From Bacteroidaceae bacterium (GTDB taxonomy: Bacteria; Bacteroidota; Bacteroidia; Bacteroidales; Bacteroidaceae), in the NCBI GenBank assembly GCA_017483605.1, contig JAFUWG010000035.1, positions 1 to 64,000 on the forward strand: a stretch of 64,000 bases of DNA, read 5' to 3'. Every line of letters begins with the position of its first letter. Position 1 is the first letter of the stretch. Made by a program: the position numbers and the translations under genes. The notes under the pieces were generated by a model. The model ran no database searches. It was not told the origin of the DNA and saw only the letters and a list, made by a program, of their open reading frames with translations. This document shows positions 15,626 through 24,424 of this stretch, one piece after another.

Positions 15626-16213
15626 CTATGCTTTCTTGATGTACTTGTTAAACAATACGATGAGGTAGGCAAGCACGAGGAATGCACCGGGTGCGAGGAC
15701 AAACATGAGCATACCGTAGGTCTCGCCCCAGAGGGTGACACCGAAGATGGCGCCTGTGCCGAGCAATTCGCGAACGGCACCCAGACAGGTGAGGGCGATG
15801 GTGAAGCCGAGACCGATGCCGATGCCGTCGAAGATGGAGGCGATGGCTCCGTTCTTGGCGGCGAAGGACTCTGCACGGCCGAGGATGATACAGTTCACCA
15901 CGATGAGGGGGATGAAGAGTCCGAGGCTCTTATCCACCTCGGGTGCGTATGCCTTGATGACCATCTGCAGCACCGTCACGAGGCTGGCGATGACCACGAT
16001 GTAGGACGGAATGCGTACTGCATCGGGGATGAGGTTCTTGATGAGTGCAATGATGAAGTTGCTGAGGATGAGCACGCACATGGTGGCGAGACCCATCGAC
16101 ATGCCGTTGAAGGCAGATGAGGTGGTACCGAGGGTTGGACACATACCCAAAAGAAGGACGAACGTCGGATTCTCCTTGATGATACCATTCACCAATACTT
16201 TGAGGTTATTCAT
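15626..16213 (-). CDS. rnfE: Rnf electron transport complex subunit E
   Basis: A 195-residue membrane protein of the NqrD/RnfE family with about six helices. PTFVLLLGMCPTLGTTSSA and VNCIILGRAE hold the conserved Cys motifs. The start at 16213 (MNNLKVLVNG) is chosen because a purine-rich AAAGGAAAAG lies just upstream and because the longer frame would begin inside rnfG. It pairs with RnfA in the complex, which couples ferredoxin:NAD+ electron transfer to Na+ or H+ movement. Confidence 0.94.
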   Translation of the reverse strand: MNNLKVLVNGIIKENPTFVLLLGMCPTLGTTSSAFNGMSMGLATMCVLILSNFIIALIKNLIPDAVRIPSYIVVIASLVTVLQMVIKAYAPEVDKSLGLFIPLIVVNCIILGRAESFAAKNGAIASIFDGIGIGLGFTIALTCLGAVRELLGTGAIFGVTLWGETYGMLMFVLAPGAFLVLAYLIVLFNKYIKKA

Positions 16214-16238
16214 AATTCTTTTCCTTTCTTTTGGGGAG

Positions 16239-16946
16239 TTATTCAATCACTTCGGGCGTCTCAATGTCACAAGCAGTCACCTCTTTCTCGCAATGGCAGT
16301 CACCATCGCAACCGGCAGAGTTTTCTGCCTTGCAACAACCGTTCTTACCGTCGCAAGGGGCTTTCTCGCCAGCCTGCTTGGTGGCACCAGAGGCTGCATC
16401 GGGAGCGGCAGCCACCTTGTCGTAGGCGTTCTGGATGGCTTTGAGGAAGGCGCGGCTGGTGATGGTGGAGGCGGTGATGGCATCCACTTCGCCACCGTCT
16501 TTGCTCACGGTGAAGTTGTTCTTGCCGGGGTTCATGCCGATAATCTTATCCTGAAACCACTCGCCAGCCTTGGCACCGAGACCCGGGGTCTCAGCGTGTT
16601 CCAGCACGGTGTAGCCGAGGATGTCACCTTCGGTGCTGAAACCGACCAGCACTTTCAGCGGACCTCCGAAGCCGTTCTCGGTCGTGACGACGGCTTTGCC
16701 CAGGGCGTTGCCGTCCTTGTCGCAAATGCCATAGACGGTGAAGGCATCCACCTCCTGTGGGTCAGCCACCTGAATGTCGTCGCTGCCCATCACCGCCTTG
16801 ATGCCGGCGGCAAGGTTGTCTGCATTGATTTTCTCTATCTGAGGAGCCGTGACTGCATTGACTGAAGCCAGCACTCCTGCTGCAACGATGGCGATGACTG
16901 TGAGCACCACCAACATATTGGTTAATGAAGACTTTAACTTTTCCAT
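16239..16946 (-). CDS. rnfG: Rnf subunit G, with Cys-rich C-terminal tail
   Basis: A 235-residue protein with one N-terminal membrane segment (MLVVLTVIAIVAAGVLASVN) and an FMN_bind domain. The flavin-attachment region is DAITASTITSRAF, where a Thr receives covalent FMN. The last 38 residues (198-235) are unusual: seven cysteines at about 198, 204, 205, 213, 217, 219 and 226, in a Gly/Asp/Glu-rich context. Typical RnfG ends soon after the FMN domain. The tail could bind a metal or cluster, which is inference. Gene order and spacing (7 bp after rnfD) are normal. Confidence 0.93.
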   Translation of the reverse strand: MEKLKSSLTNMLVVLTVIAIVAAGVLASVNAVTAPQIEKINADNLAAGIKAVMGSDDIQVADPQEVDAFTVYGICDKDGNALGKAVVTTENGFGGPLKVLVGFSTEGDILGYTVLEHAETPGLGAKAGEWFQDKIIGMNPGKNNFTVSKDGGEVDAITASTITSRAFLKAIQNAYDKVAAAPDAASGATKQAGEKAPCDGKNGCCKAENSAGCDGDCHCEKEVTACDIETPEVIE

Positions 16947-16952
16947 ACGCTC

Positions 16953-17948
16953 TTACTTCTTTGCAGGCACCTCACCGAAGCGCTTTGGTTTGAACTTATT
17001 GTTGATGAGTGGCACAAAGGCGTTCATGATGAGGATGGCGAACGACATACCCTCGGGGTAGGCACCGTAGGTACGGATGATGACCGTGAGGAAGCCGATG
17101 GCGACACCATACACCAACTGACCGTTCTTGCTCATAGGCGAAGTGACATAGTCGGTTGCCATGAAGATTGCACCCAAAAGAAGACCACCGCTCATCAGTT
17201 CTGCCAACGGATTGGCATACACTGGGTTGGCGAGGTTGAGAAGACCTGAGAACACAGCCACGGTGGCAAGGATGCTCACAGGGATGTGCCAAGTGATGAC
17301 TTTCTTCCACAAGAGAATGATGAAGCCGAGAATGAGGGCAGCCGCACACACCTCGCCGAGACAGCCGCCGGTGTTGCCGAGCAGCATACTCTGGAACGAA
17401 GGAAGTTGGTCGAGCACGCTGGCATCGCCACTCTTGAAGGCGGTCTTCATGATGGCAAGCGGAGTGGCACCCGTCTCAGCGTCGAGGTAAGTGCCGAAGC
17501 CCTGACCAGGCACTGGCCAAGTGGTCATATCCACAGGGAACGAGATGAGCAGGAAGGCACGACCGGCAAGGGCGGGGTTGAAGAGGTTGCAACCCAGGCC
17601 GCCGAAGGTCATCTTCACAACGCCGATGGCGAACAACGCACCCACGATGATGATCCAAGGCTGGATGTTGCTGGGCATGTTGAACGCGAGGAGAATACCC
17701 GTCAGCACGGCAGAGCCATCGGTGACGGTACACTTGGGGTTCTTCAGCATGAACTTGTTGATTGCCCACTCGAAGAACACACAGGCAGCCACGCTGATGG
17801 CTGTCGTTATGATTGCACCCACGCCGAAACTGATGAACGAGCACAGAAGAGCAGGCACCAGGGCGATGCACACCCAGTACATATTCTTCTGGATGGAGTC
17901 ACCGCTATGCACGTGTGGTGAAAGTGATACTACTAATTTATTTGCCAT
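16953..17948 (-). CDS. rnfD: Rnf electron transport complex subunit D
   Basis: A 331-residue membrane protein of the NqrB/RnfD family with about nine helices. The covalent FMN site is ETGATPLAIM (SGAT-type), with the flavin on Thr. FNPALAGRAFLLISFP and GGLLLGAIFMATDYVTSPMS are family signatures. It forms the core ion-translocating subunit with RnfA and RnfE and lies five bases after rnfC. Confidence 0.95.
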   Translation of the reverse strand: MANKLVVSLSPHVHSGDSIQKNMYWVCIALVPALLCSFISFGVGAIITTAISVAACVFFEWAINKFMLKNPKCTVTDGSAVLTGILLAFNMPSNIQPWIIIVGALFAIGVVKMTFGGLGCNLFNPALAGRAFLLISFPVDMTTWPVPGQGFGTYLDAETGATPLAIMKTAFKSGDASVLDQLPSFQSMLLGNTGGCLGEVCAAALILGFIILLWKKVITWHIPVSILATVAVFSGLLNLANPVYANPLAELMSGGLLLGAIFMATDYVTSPMSKNGQLVYGVAIGFLTVIIRTYGAYPEGMSFAILIMNAFVPLINNKFKPKRFGEVPAKK

Positions 17949-17953
17949 AATTC

Positions 17954-19312
17954 TTATTTTTTAGCCGCCATCTGACGAGCACGAATATTAGTCATAACGG
18001 TTTGTTTACCCATGCGGATGAGGTCGAGCAGCGGACGGTTGGACGGACAGGTGAACTGGCACGAGCCGCACTCGATGCAACTGGTGATGTCCTCGCCTTC
18101 CACTTTGTCCCACATCTTCTTGCCCGAGCAAGTGGCGAGCAGATAAGGCTCCAGACCCATCGGGCAGGCGCTGACGCACTTGGCACAACGGATGCAGGGC
18201 TGCTCTTCGCCACGGCGAGCCTCGTCGCCGCTCATGATGAGCACACCAGAGGAACCCTTGCAGATGGGCACATCGGTGTTGACCAACGCCTTGCCCATCA
18301 TCGGGCCACCGCCAATCACCTTGGCATCGCCGTCGGGCAGACCGCCACAAGCCTCAATCAACTGGCTCATAGGCGTACCCATACGAGTGAGGAAGTTGCT
18401 GGGCTGCTTGAGTTGCTTACCCGTCACGGTCACGATGCGTTCGAAGAGCGGCTTGTTCTTCATCACTGCCTCATAGACAGCGAACGCCGTGCCCACATTC
18501 TGGATGATGGCACCGACAGACACCGGCAGTGCTGGAGGTGCTGGCACCTGACGACGCACCACGGCATCGATGAGTTGCTTCTCACCACCCTGCGGATACT
18601 TGGTCTTCAGAGGAACCACCTCGATGTTGGGGTGCCCTGCGGCACACTTCTCCGAGAGGAGTTTGATGGCATCAGGCTTGTTCTCCTCGATGCCGATGAA
18701 GCCCTTCGTCACCTTGGCAGCCTTCATCAGCAACTCAACGCCGACGAGCACTTCGTCAGCCTTTTCGAGCATGAGACGATGGTCGGCTGTGAGATATGGC
18801 TCACACTCCACCGCGTTGATGATGACCCACTGGGGCTTGAACTGTGGAGGGGGCATCAACTTCACATGCGTGGGGAAACAAGCGCCACCCATGCCGACGA
18901 TGCCGGCGTTCTTGACTTTCTCGATGATTTCTTCGGGCGTGAGTTCGGGCTTATCCTTCAGCGTAACGAGCGTGTCGCTACGGTCGATGCTTTCCTCCCA
19001 CTCGTCGCCTTCCACCGTGATGTACACAGCAGGCTTCTTGTAACCGCTGGCTTCCACCACCGTGTCCACCTTCAGCACCGTGCCGCTGACAGACGAGAAG
19101 ATGGATGTGGAGAGCGCCTTTTCCATGGGTTTGGCAATCTGCGTGCCCACTTTCACCTTGTCGCCCTTCTGCACGATAGGCACAGCAGGCGCACCGATGT
19201 GCTGTCCCATGGGGAACACAGCGATCTTTGGCAACTCTGCCACCTTGATTGGTTCAGCAGCAGAAAGTTTGTTCTCTGCCGGATGAACACCACCTATTCT
19301 AAATGTTTTCAT
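17954..19312 (-). CDS. rnfC: Rnf electron transport complex subunit C
   Basis: A 452-residue peripheral subunit related to the NuoF/NqrA fold. It has an N-terminal barrel-sandwich domain, then an NADH/FMN-binding SLBB-type region (GMGGACFPTHVKL, NAVECEPYLTADHRLM), and near the C-terminus two 4Fe-4S motifs: CIRCAKCVSACP and CIECGSCQFTCP. It passes electrons to or from NAD+. Length is normal for Bacteroidales. It lies 12 bases after rnfB. Confidence 0.95.
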   Translation of the reverse strand: MKTFRIGGVHPAENKLSAAEPIKVAELPKIAVFPMGQHIGAPAVPIVQKGDKVKVGTQIAKPMEKALSTSIFSSVSGTVLKVDTVVEASGYKKPAVYITVEGDEWEESIDRSDTLVTLKDKPELTPEEIIEKVKNAGIVGMGGACFPTHVKLMPPPQFKPQWVIINAVECEPYLTADHRLMLEKADEVLVGVELLMKAAKVTKGFIGIEENKPDAIKLLSEKCAAGHPNIEVVPLKTKYPQGGEKQLIDAVVRRQVPAPPALPVSVGAIIQNVGTAFAVYEAVMKNKPLFERIVTVTGKQLKQPSNFLTRMGTPMSQLIEACGGLPDGDAKVIGGGPMMGKALVNTDVPICKGSSGVLIMSGDEARRGEEQPCIRCAKCVSACPMGLEPYLLATCSGKKMWDKVEGEDITSCIECGSCQFTCPSNRPLLDLIRMGKQTVMTNIRARQMAAKK

Positions 19313-19324
19313 TGCGTTTTCCTT

Positions 19325-20458
19325 TTATTTAAGTCCAAGCAGAATCAACTGGCTTGGTGGAAGTGGAGCGTCGGTACGCTTATCTTCAAATTTAACTTCT
19401 TTTGCTGCCGGAGCAGGATTGCTGATGTCCTTCGGACCTGCCAACAGAATCTGCTGGCTCGGCATGAGCGGAGCATCATACTTGACTTCGATGGGCTTCC
19501 ATTCCTTGGCTGGCTTGGCAGGAGCAGCGGGAGCCGCAGCACCAGCACCAGCAAGTGCGGCAGGCTTGGCAGCAGGTTTCGCACCAGCCGCCTTAGGCAT
19601 GGTGGCAATCACCTTACGCTCGATGCCCTTCACGCTGAGAGAAGCGATGGCACCGCGTGGACAAGCCTCGAAACAAGCACCGCAGAGCACACACGCCTCG
19701 GGGTTGATGTAAGCCACATTGTTGCCCACATGCACAGCGTCGCTGCCGCAGGCATTCTGACACTTCTTGCAGGCAATGCAGGAACTGCCACAAATCTTCA
19801 TGGCATCGGCACCCTTGTCCATGTTCATACAGGTCACCACGAAGGCATCCTTGTTCTCGCCACTCACGTTGCGAATCTCGATGATGCCGCGAGGACAAGC
19901 CTTCGCACAGGCACCACAAGCCGTACACTTCGTGGCATCCACCTCCGGAATGCCCGTCTTGGGGTTCATGTGGATGGCGTCGAACTGACACGCTGCCACA
20001 CAGTCGCCACAACCCAGACAGCCATAGGAGCACTGAGTCTCACCCATGCAGGTGGAGTTGGCAATGCGGCAACTCTTCACACCGTCGTAGGTGGTCACCC
20101 TCGGACGAACCTCGCAGGTTCCGTTGCATCGCACGATGGCGAGTTTAGGAGTTGCAGCAGCAGCCTCCATACCCAGGATACCCGCCACCTTCTCCATGCA
20201 AGGAGCACCGCCCACAGGGCAGTTCAGGTCGCCCAGCGAGCCAGCATCAGCAGCCTTCACACAAGCCGCAGCCATACCGCCACAACCAGGGAATCCGCAG
20301 CCGCCACAGTTGGCTCCAGGCAACGCCTCCAGCACTTGACCGATTCGCGGGTCTTCCTTCACAGCGAACCGCTTCGACACCACATAGAGGAGCAACGCCA
20401 AGACGAAGCCCAGCACGGCCAAAGCGACCACTGCAATCAGAATTACTTGAGAATCCAT
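19325..20458 (-). CDS. rnfB: Rnf subunit B, with extended C-terminus
   Basis: A 377-residue ferredoxin-like subunit that receives electrons from ferredoxin. It has one N-terminal membrane helix, the Fe-S domain motif CGGCGFPGCGG at about residue 50, and then cysteine clusters CLGCGDCVAAC, CTACGACAKACP, CIACKKCQNAC and CVLCGACFEACP. After residue ~285 comes a long Ala/Pro/Lys linker and two copies of a short motif, DAPLMPSQQILL and DAPLPPSQLILL, the second at the very end. That tail is absent from textbook RnfB and may be a docking sequence (inference). Confidence 0.94.
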   Translation of the reverse strand: MDSQVILIAVVALAVLGFVLALLLYVVSKRFAVKEDPRIGQVLEALPGANCGGCGFPGCGGMAAACVKAADAGSLGDLNCPVGGAPCMEKVAGILGMEAAAATPKLAIVRCNGTCEVRPRVTTYDGVKSCRIANSTCMGETQCSYGCLGCGDCVAACQFDAIHMNPKTGIPEVDATKCTACGACAKACPRGIIEIRNVSGENKDAFVVTCMNMDKGADAMKICGSSCIACKKCQNACGSDAVHVGNNVAYINPEACVLCGACFEACPRGAIASLSVKGIERKVIATMPKAAGAKPAAKPAALAGAGAAAPAAPAKPAKEWKPIEVKYDAPLMPSQQILLAGPKDISNPAPAAKEVKFEDKRTDAPLPPSQLILLGLK

Positions 20459-20502
20459 AAAATGTTATTATTTAGTTAGTATTAAAATATCTCCGGGTCG
20501 AG

Positions 20503-20922
20503 TCAGTTTTCTATCCAGAAGGCAAACCGCTTCGCCATCCGGTCCCTATTTAAATATAAGATGTAGAAATACACCGCAAGGATGGCGGCGAGAATGCCCA
20601 CCGACATCAGTTCGCCCAGCCGCATCCACACCATCGCCACCAGCAGCCACACCGCAATCAGCAGCAGCGGCACGCCAAACGCCAACCGCACAGCCTGCTT
20701 GCCCATGCTCAACGCACCACACACGTTCACCTGCTCGCCCACTCGGTACTTCTGCTCGGCTCCCATCTCATAGACATCAATGATTTTCTCCTTGCTCTCG
20801 CTCGAAGCACACATCGACCGCGCCTTGCAACCGCTGCACGCCGCCAACTGGACGATGTTCACACTCACGTGGTCGCCGTCAATGCTTTCAATCACACCCT
20901 GATGCTCTATCTTGTCTTTCAT
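20503..20922 (-). CDS. rseC: RseC/MucC family protein
   Basis: A 139-residue inner-membrane protein. The N-terminal soluble part carries CSGCKARSMCASS, the Cys-rich signature of RseC/MucC; two membrane helices follow (FGVPLLLIAVWLLVAMVWM and a second). RseC-type proteins lead rnf operons in Bacteroidetes and may help insert or maintain the complex's Fe-S clusters; their role here is not proven. The start at 20922 is preferred over 21003 because the -7 box lies at 21006-21013 and the longer leader is not membrane- or domain-like. Confidence 0.88.
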   Translation of the reverse strand: MKDKIEHQGVIESIDGDHVSVNIVQLAACSGCKARSMCASSESKEKIIDVYEMGAEQKYRVGEQVNVCGALSMGKQAVRLAFGVPLLLIAVWLLVAMVWMRLGELMSVGILAAILAVYFYILYLNRDRMAKRFAFWIEN

Positions 20923-21005
20923 TCTGATAGCCTTTTTTGCATTTCTGTCACCAGTTTGCAGTTTTTCATGACAAATTGCAAAGTGCAGATTACAACTTAA
21001 CATTG

Positions 21006-21013
21006 CAAATGTA
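21006..21013 (-). promoter_or_regulatory. -7 box for the rseC-rnf operon
   Basis: TACATTTG on the minus strand, about 85 bases upstream of rseC; fits TAnnTTTG. The gap to the divergent rpsP promoter is about 95 bases. Confidence 0.5.
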
Positions 21014-21108
21014 CTAAAATAAAAGATATAAATAAAAAGAAAACCGTAAAAATCTTTATAAAACGTAAAAGTTTTTGATTTTTCATTAAAAATGAAAGAA
21101 AAAAGCCG

Positions 21109-21167
21109 TAACTTTGCACCGTCGTTACGAGATAGCGACAGAGTTCACGTCGTCACGAGTTGGCGAC
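21109..21167 (+). promoter_or_regulatory. rpsP promoter and twin leader hairpins
   Basis: The -7 box TAACTTTG (21109-21116) is followed by two 19-nt hairpins at 21121-21139 and 21149-21167, 28 nt apart. Both have the form GTCG-T-NN-CGAGW-NN-G-CGAC. The inner pairs differ in a compensating way: TA with TA in the first, CA with TG in the second. They lie 36 bases before the rpsP ATG and could bind a ribosomal protein or serve as a leader control site. Confidence 0.6.
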
Positions 21168-21202
21168 ACAATCATTAACAATTAAACACTTTTTATTGCA
21201 AA

Positions 21203-21730
21203 ATGGCAACAAGAATTCGTTTGCAGCGTCACGGTCGCAAGAACTACGCTTTCTACAGCATCGTGGCTGCTGATGCAAGGGCACCACGTGATGGTCGCTT
21301 CATCGAGAAAATCGGTACTTACAACCCCAACACCGATCCTGCAACAATTGATTTGAACTTTGAGCGTGCACTCTACTGGGTGCTCGTAGGTGCTCAGCCA
21401 ACAGACACTGTTCACAGCATCCTCTCCAAAGAAGGCGTTTACATGAAGAAGCACCTCCTCGGTGGTGTGAAGAAGGGCGCGTTCGACGAGGCTACAGCCG
21501 AGGCTAAGTTCAACGCCTGGAAACAGGAGAAGGACGCCAAGGCTCAGAAGGCTGCTGACAAGAAGGCTGCCGACAACAAGGCTGCCCAGAAGGCACGTCT
21601 CGACGCCGAGAAGAAGGTGAACGAGGCTGTCGCTGCTAAGATTGCAGAGAAGAAGGCTGCCGCCGCTGCTGCTCAGGCAGAGGCTCAGGCCGAGGCCGCT
21701 CCTGCAGAAGAAGCACCAGCAGAGGCTTAA
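21203..21730 (+). CDS. rpsP: 30S ribosomal protein S16
   Basis: A 175-residue protein. The first ~85 residues are the S16 core ([20 protein letters not shown], then [14 protein letters not shown]), which binds 16S rRNA in the 30S body. The remainder is a low-complexity Ala/Lys/Glu/Gln tail, common in Bacteroidetes S16 and about as long as the core. It is transcribed alone, with its own promoter, two leader hairpins and a terminator at 21777. Confidence 0.97.
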   Translation: MATRIRLQRHGRKNYAFYSIVAADARAPRDGRFIEKIGTYNPNTDPATIDLNFERALYWVLVGAQPTDTVHSILSKEGVYMKKHLLGGVKKGAFDEATAEAKFNAWKQEKDAKAQKAADKKAADNKAAQKARLDAEKKVNEAVAAKIAEKKAAAAAAQAEAQAEAAPAEEAPAEA

Positions 21731-21776
21731 TCGCCACAGGCCGTTTGATGAGCCAAAATCATCAAATTCAACGAAA

Positions 21777-21811
21777 AAAGGTGAATCCGTCCAGGTTCAC
21801 CTTTCTTTTTG
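21777..21811 (+). terminator. rpsP terminator
   Basis: AAAGGTGAA (21777-21785) pairs with TTCACCTTT (21796-21804), then CTTTTTG. Confidence 0.85.
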
Positions 21812-21850
21812 TTCTCTGTTCAACTTTCTGGAATAGAGCACGGCAGGCTC

Positions 21851-23176
21851 TTATTCCTTCCGAACTTTCTTCTTCAGCCGCCAATGGCCAGCGTGCATAC
21901 CGACTTTCAGTTCGAGGGCGTAGGCCTTGCCGAGATTTGCCTTCACGTTGTAGCCGAGGTAGAAGGGCTTGAAGAACTTGGGATAGTAGCGGAGACCGAC
22001 GGTCTCGACCAGTGGGGGCTCGTAGAAGTCGCCCACCCAGCCGTGCTGGCGGAACAGGTAGGTGCCTACCGACATGGCGAGGGAGAGTTGCTTGTAATAG
22101 ACTTCGTGGTGGGCGGAGATGTAGAGCGTGTGCTTGCTGTGGCGGTAGTTCTTCTCCACCCTACACTGCTTCTCAATCACGGCAGAGCGATTCACATAGC
22201 CGCCGAAGGAGTATTCCAGTCCCAAGCCCGAGGCATGAACCTGGTTGTATCGCACCATCGGCGTGAGGCCTGTGCTCCACACGGTGTGGAGCCCCAGTTT
22301 GTTGTTGTCGGCAATTCGTTCCTCGGTGGTCAGGTAGTCGCGGTGCAAGAGCCATTCCTCATACAGCGTGCGGAATCCCACCGTCGCGTCGATGTCGAGA
22401 TAGAGGTAGGTGTCGTAGGGTCCTTTGCGGAACTTCTCCAGTTGAGCCAGCCGCTGCCGATAGGTCAAGCCCTTGTCTTCCTCCGGACGGTTGAGGTCGC
22501 AGCGGGCACGGAGCGTCAGCCCGTAGGAGTTGGAGCCCTTGTTGGGTCGGTCGGTCGCACTGTTCGAGTTGTGCTTGTACTCAAATCCCAGGCTCAGTTC
22601 CGTCTGGGGCGTGACCCGATAACTGCCAAAGACGCCGAAGCCGAAGTAGAGCGAGAGGTGCTGACCAATCAGGTCGTTGTCGCCGTTGCCCACGGGGTTG
22701 TAGGGTCGGGAGCAGTAGGAGAGCCCGTTTTCCAGCCCATAGCCGAAGGACCACTTGCGGTTGCGGTAGATGTCGCGGCGGAAACCGATGTAGGCAGCCC
22801 ACACGTAGCCCAGACGCGACATATAGGGCGTGTCCTCGGTTTGCATCCGTGCGTGGCTGTAGTCGAGCAGTTGCACACCTGCCTCCAGCGTGGGGAATCC
22901 GAACACACGGTCATAGACGCTGATGGCGGAGTCGAGCGGATTCGCCTGCGAGTTCATGAAGAGGGAATAGTTGGCACCCCACCCTCGCTTCACCAGTTTT
23001 TCTCCACGCATCTTGATGTTGAGCAGGTGGTTCATGCCGCCTGAGCCGCCGATGGAGTAGAGGAACTTGGGGATGGTGTCAACCACAACAGAATCAGCGT
23101 CTTCTGCACCACGCATCGGGGCAAAAGACACTGACACAAGGACGAGCAGCAATATGTTTCTGTACAGATGAACCAT
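21851..23176 (-). CDS. Acyloxyacyl hydrolase / PagL-like lipid A deacylase
   Basis: About 441 residues, with a signal peptide and many alternating hydrophobic beta-strands, so probably an outer-membrane protein. The strongest clue is EYKHNSNSATDRPNKGSN, which resembles the PagL active-site region (catalytic His-Ser with the Asn-rich loop). PagL removes a 3-O acyl chain from lipid A. The N-terminal half has no counterpart in classical PagL, so this is the longer Bacteroidetes form. I prefer the ATG at 23176 (MVHLYRN); an in-frame GTG at 23188 would abut the manC stop. It lies directly downstream of manC. Confidence 0.72.
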   Translation of the reverse strand: MVHLYRNILLLVLVSVSFAPMRGAEDADSVVVDTIPKFLYSIGGSGGMNHLLNIKMRGEKLVKRGWGANYSLFMNSQANPLDSAISVYDRVFGFPTLEAGVQLLDYSHARMQTEDTPYMSRLGYVWAAYIGFRRDIYRNRKWSFGYGLENGLSYCSRPYNPVGNGDNDLIGQHLSLYFGFGVFGSYRVTPQTELSLGFEYKHNSNSATDRPNKGSNSYGLTLRARCDLNRPEEDKGLTYRQRLAQLEKFRKGPYDTYLYLDIDATVGFRTLYEEWLLHRDYLTTEERIADNNKLGLHTVWSTGLTPMVRYNQVHASGLGLEYSFGGYVNRSAVIEKQCRVEKNYRHSKHTLYISAHHEVYYKQLSLAMSVGTYLFRQHGWVGDFYEPPLVETVGLRYYPKFFKPFYLGYNVKANLGKAYALELKVGMHAGHWRLKKKVRKE

Positions 23177-23188
23177 CCGTGCGTCCAC

Positions 23189-24262
23189 TTATTCTGCGGA
23201 GAAATCTTTAATTCGCTGTTCTTCAGCCAATTTGCACACCAGCAGGGTGTTGTTCTTCTCTGCCACGATGTAGCCGTCCAGTCCCTGCACGACCACTCGC
23301 CGCTCCTCGGTGGTGTGAACCACACAGTTCTTCGAGTCGTAGAACTTCACGTTCTCGCCGATGGCGGAGTTGCCGTTGGCATCCTTCTCTGCCAGCGTGT
23401 GGAGCGAGCCCCAGGTGCCCACGTCGCTCCAGCCGAAGTCGGCAGGGAAGACGAAAATTTCGTCGGCACGTTCCATCACGGCATAGTCGATGGAGATGCT
23501 CGGGCAGAGCGGGAACTTCAGGTTGATCATCTTCTGCTCCTGGTCGGTACCATAGACGGGCAGGAGGTCTTCGAAGATGTTGGAAATCTCGGGCTCATAG
23601 ATGCGGAGCGAGTTGACGATGGTGCTCACGTTCCAGATGAAGATGCCGGAGTTCCAGAAGAAGTCCTTGCTCTTCAGATACTCCTGTGCCGTGGCGAGGT
23701 CGGGCTTCTCCTTGAAGGAATCGACGCGGAAAATCTCGCGGTTGCGGAGCGAAGGCTCCTGCATGTCAGCCTGGATGTAGCCGTAGCCCGTCTCGGGACG
23801 CGTGGGGTGCATACCCAGCGTGACGATGGCGTCGGTCTCGGCGGTGAACTTGAGGGCTGAAGAGATGACACGCTGAAACTCCACCACGTCCGTCACCAGA
23901 TGGTCGGCAGGTGTGACCACCAGGTTCGCCTTCGGATTCTTCGCCTTGATTCGCCAACTCACGTAGGCAATGCACGGAGCGGTGTTGCGGCGGCAGGGTT
24001 CCAGCAGGATGTTTCCCTTCGGCATGTCGGGCAGTTGCTCTGCCACGATGCCTGCGTATTTTTGTGAGGTGACCACCCACACGTTCTCAGGGGCGACCAA
24101 GCCCTTGAAACGGTCGTAGGTCATCTGAATGAATGTGCGTCCTGTCCCAAAAACATCAATGAACTGCTTCGGGCACTCTTCTGTGCTCATAGGCCAAAAG
24201 CGGCTCCCCACGCCGCCTGCCATAATCACCAAATGGTTGTTAGGGTTCATCTGCGTACTCAT
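23189..24262 (-). CDS. manC: Mannose-1-phosphate guanylyltransferase
   Basis: A 357-residue nucleotidyltransferase that makes GDP-mannose from mannose-1-phosphate and GTP. The signature is VIMAGGVGSRFWPMST (about residues 12-27), with ECPKQFIDV for product binding and EPCRRNTAPCIAY for the sugar-phosphate site. The length matches the single-domain form without the isomerase half. It supplies GDP-mannose/GDP-fucose pathways for surface glycans. A second in-frame ATG at 24250 is possible. Confidence 0.93.
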   Translation of the reverse strand: MSTQMNPNNHLVIMAGGVGSRFWPMSTEECPKQFIDVFGTGRTFIQMTYDRFKGLVAPENVWVVTSQKYAGIVAEQLPDMPKGNILLEPCRRNTAPCIAYVSWRIKAKNPKANLVVTPADHLVTDVVEFQRVISSALKFTAETDAIVTLGMHPTRPETGYGYIQADMQEPSLRNREIFRVDSFKEKPDLATAQEYLKSKDFFWNSGIFIWNVSTIVNSLRIYEPEISNIFEDLLPVYGTDQEQKMINLKFPLCPSISIDYAVMERADEIFVFPADFGWSDVGTWGSLHTLAEKDANGNSAIGENVKFYDSKNCVVHTTEERRVVVQGLDGYIVAEKNNTLLVCKLAEEQRIKDFSAE

Positions 24263-24317
24263 AAAATAACGAAGTTAGTTTTTTGTATTTTTACCTTAAA
24301 TGCCATAAAAGAAAGTG

Positions 24318-24407
24318 CAAAGATAGCCAATTTTTCAAAAATATGACGCTCTTTTTGCAAAAAAATCAAAAAAAACATGCCTTTCAAACCATAAAGCCCT
24401 AAATTTG
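24318..24407. promoter_or_regulatory. Divergent promoters of manC and the GlcNAc-kinase-like gene
   Basis: TATCTTTG on the minus strand (24318-24325) precedes manC; TAAATTTG on the plus strand (24400-24407) lies 17 bases before the kinase ATG. Confidence 0.6.
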
Positions 24408-24424
24408 CGGAAAAATCAATCGAC

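Noticed and set aside
18002-20479. 825-codon plus-strand open frame across rnfC and rnfB
   Set aside because: It is antisense to two clear rnf genes, has a His/Arg/Thr-rich composition and no domain. It results from codon bias in the real genes.
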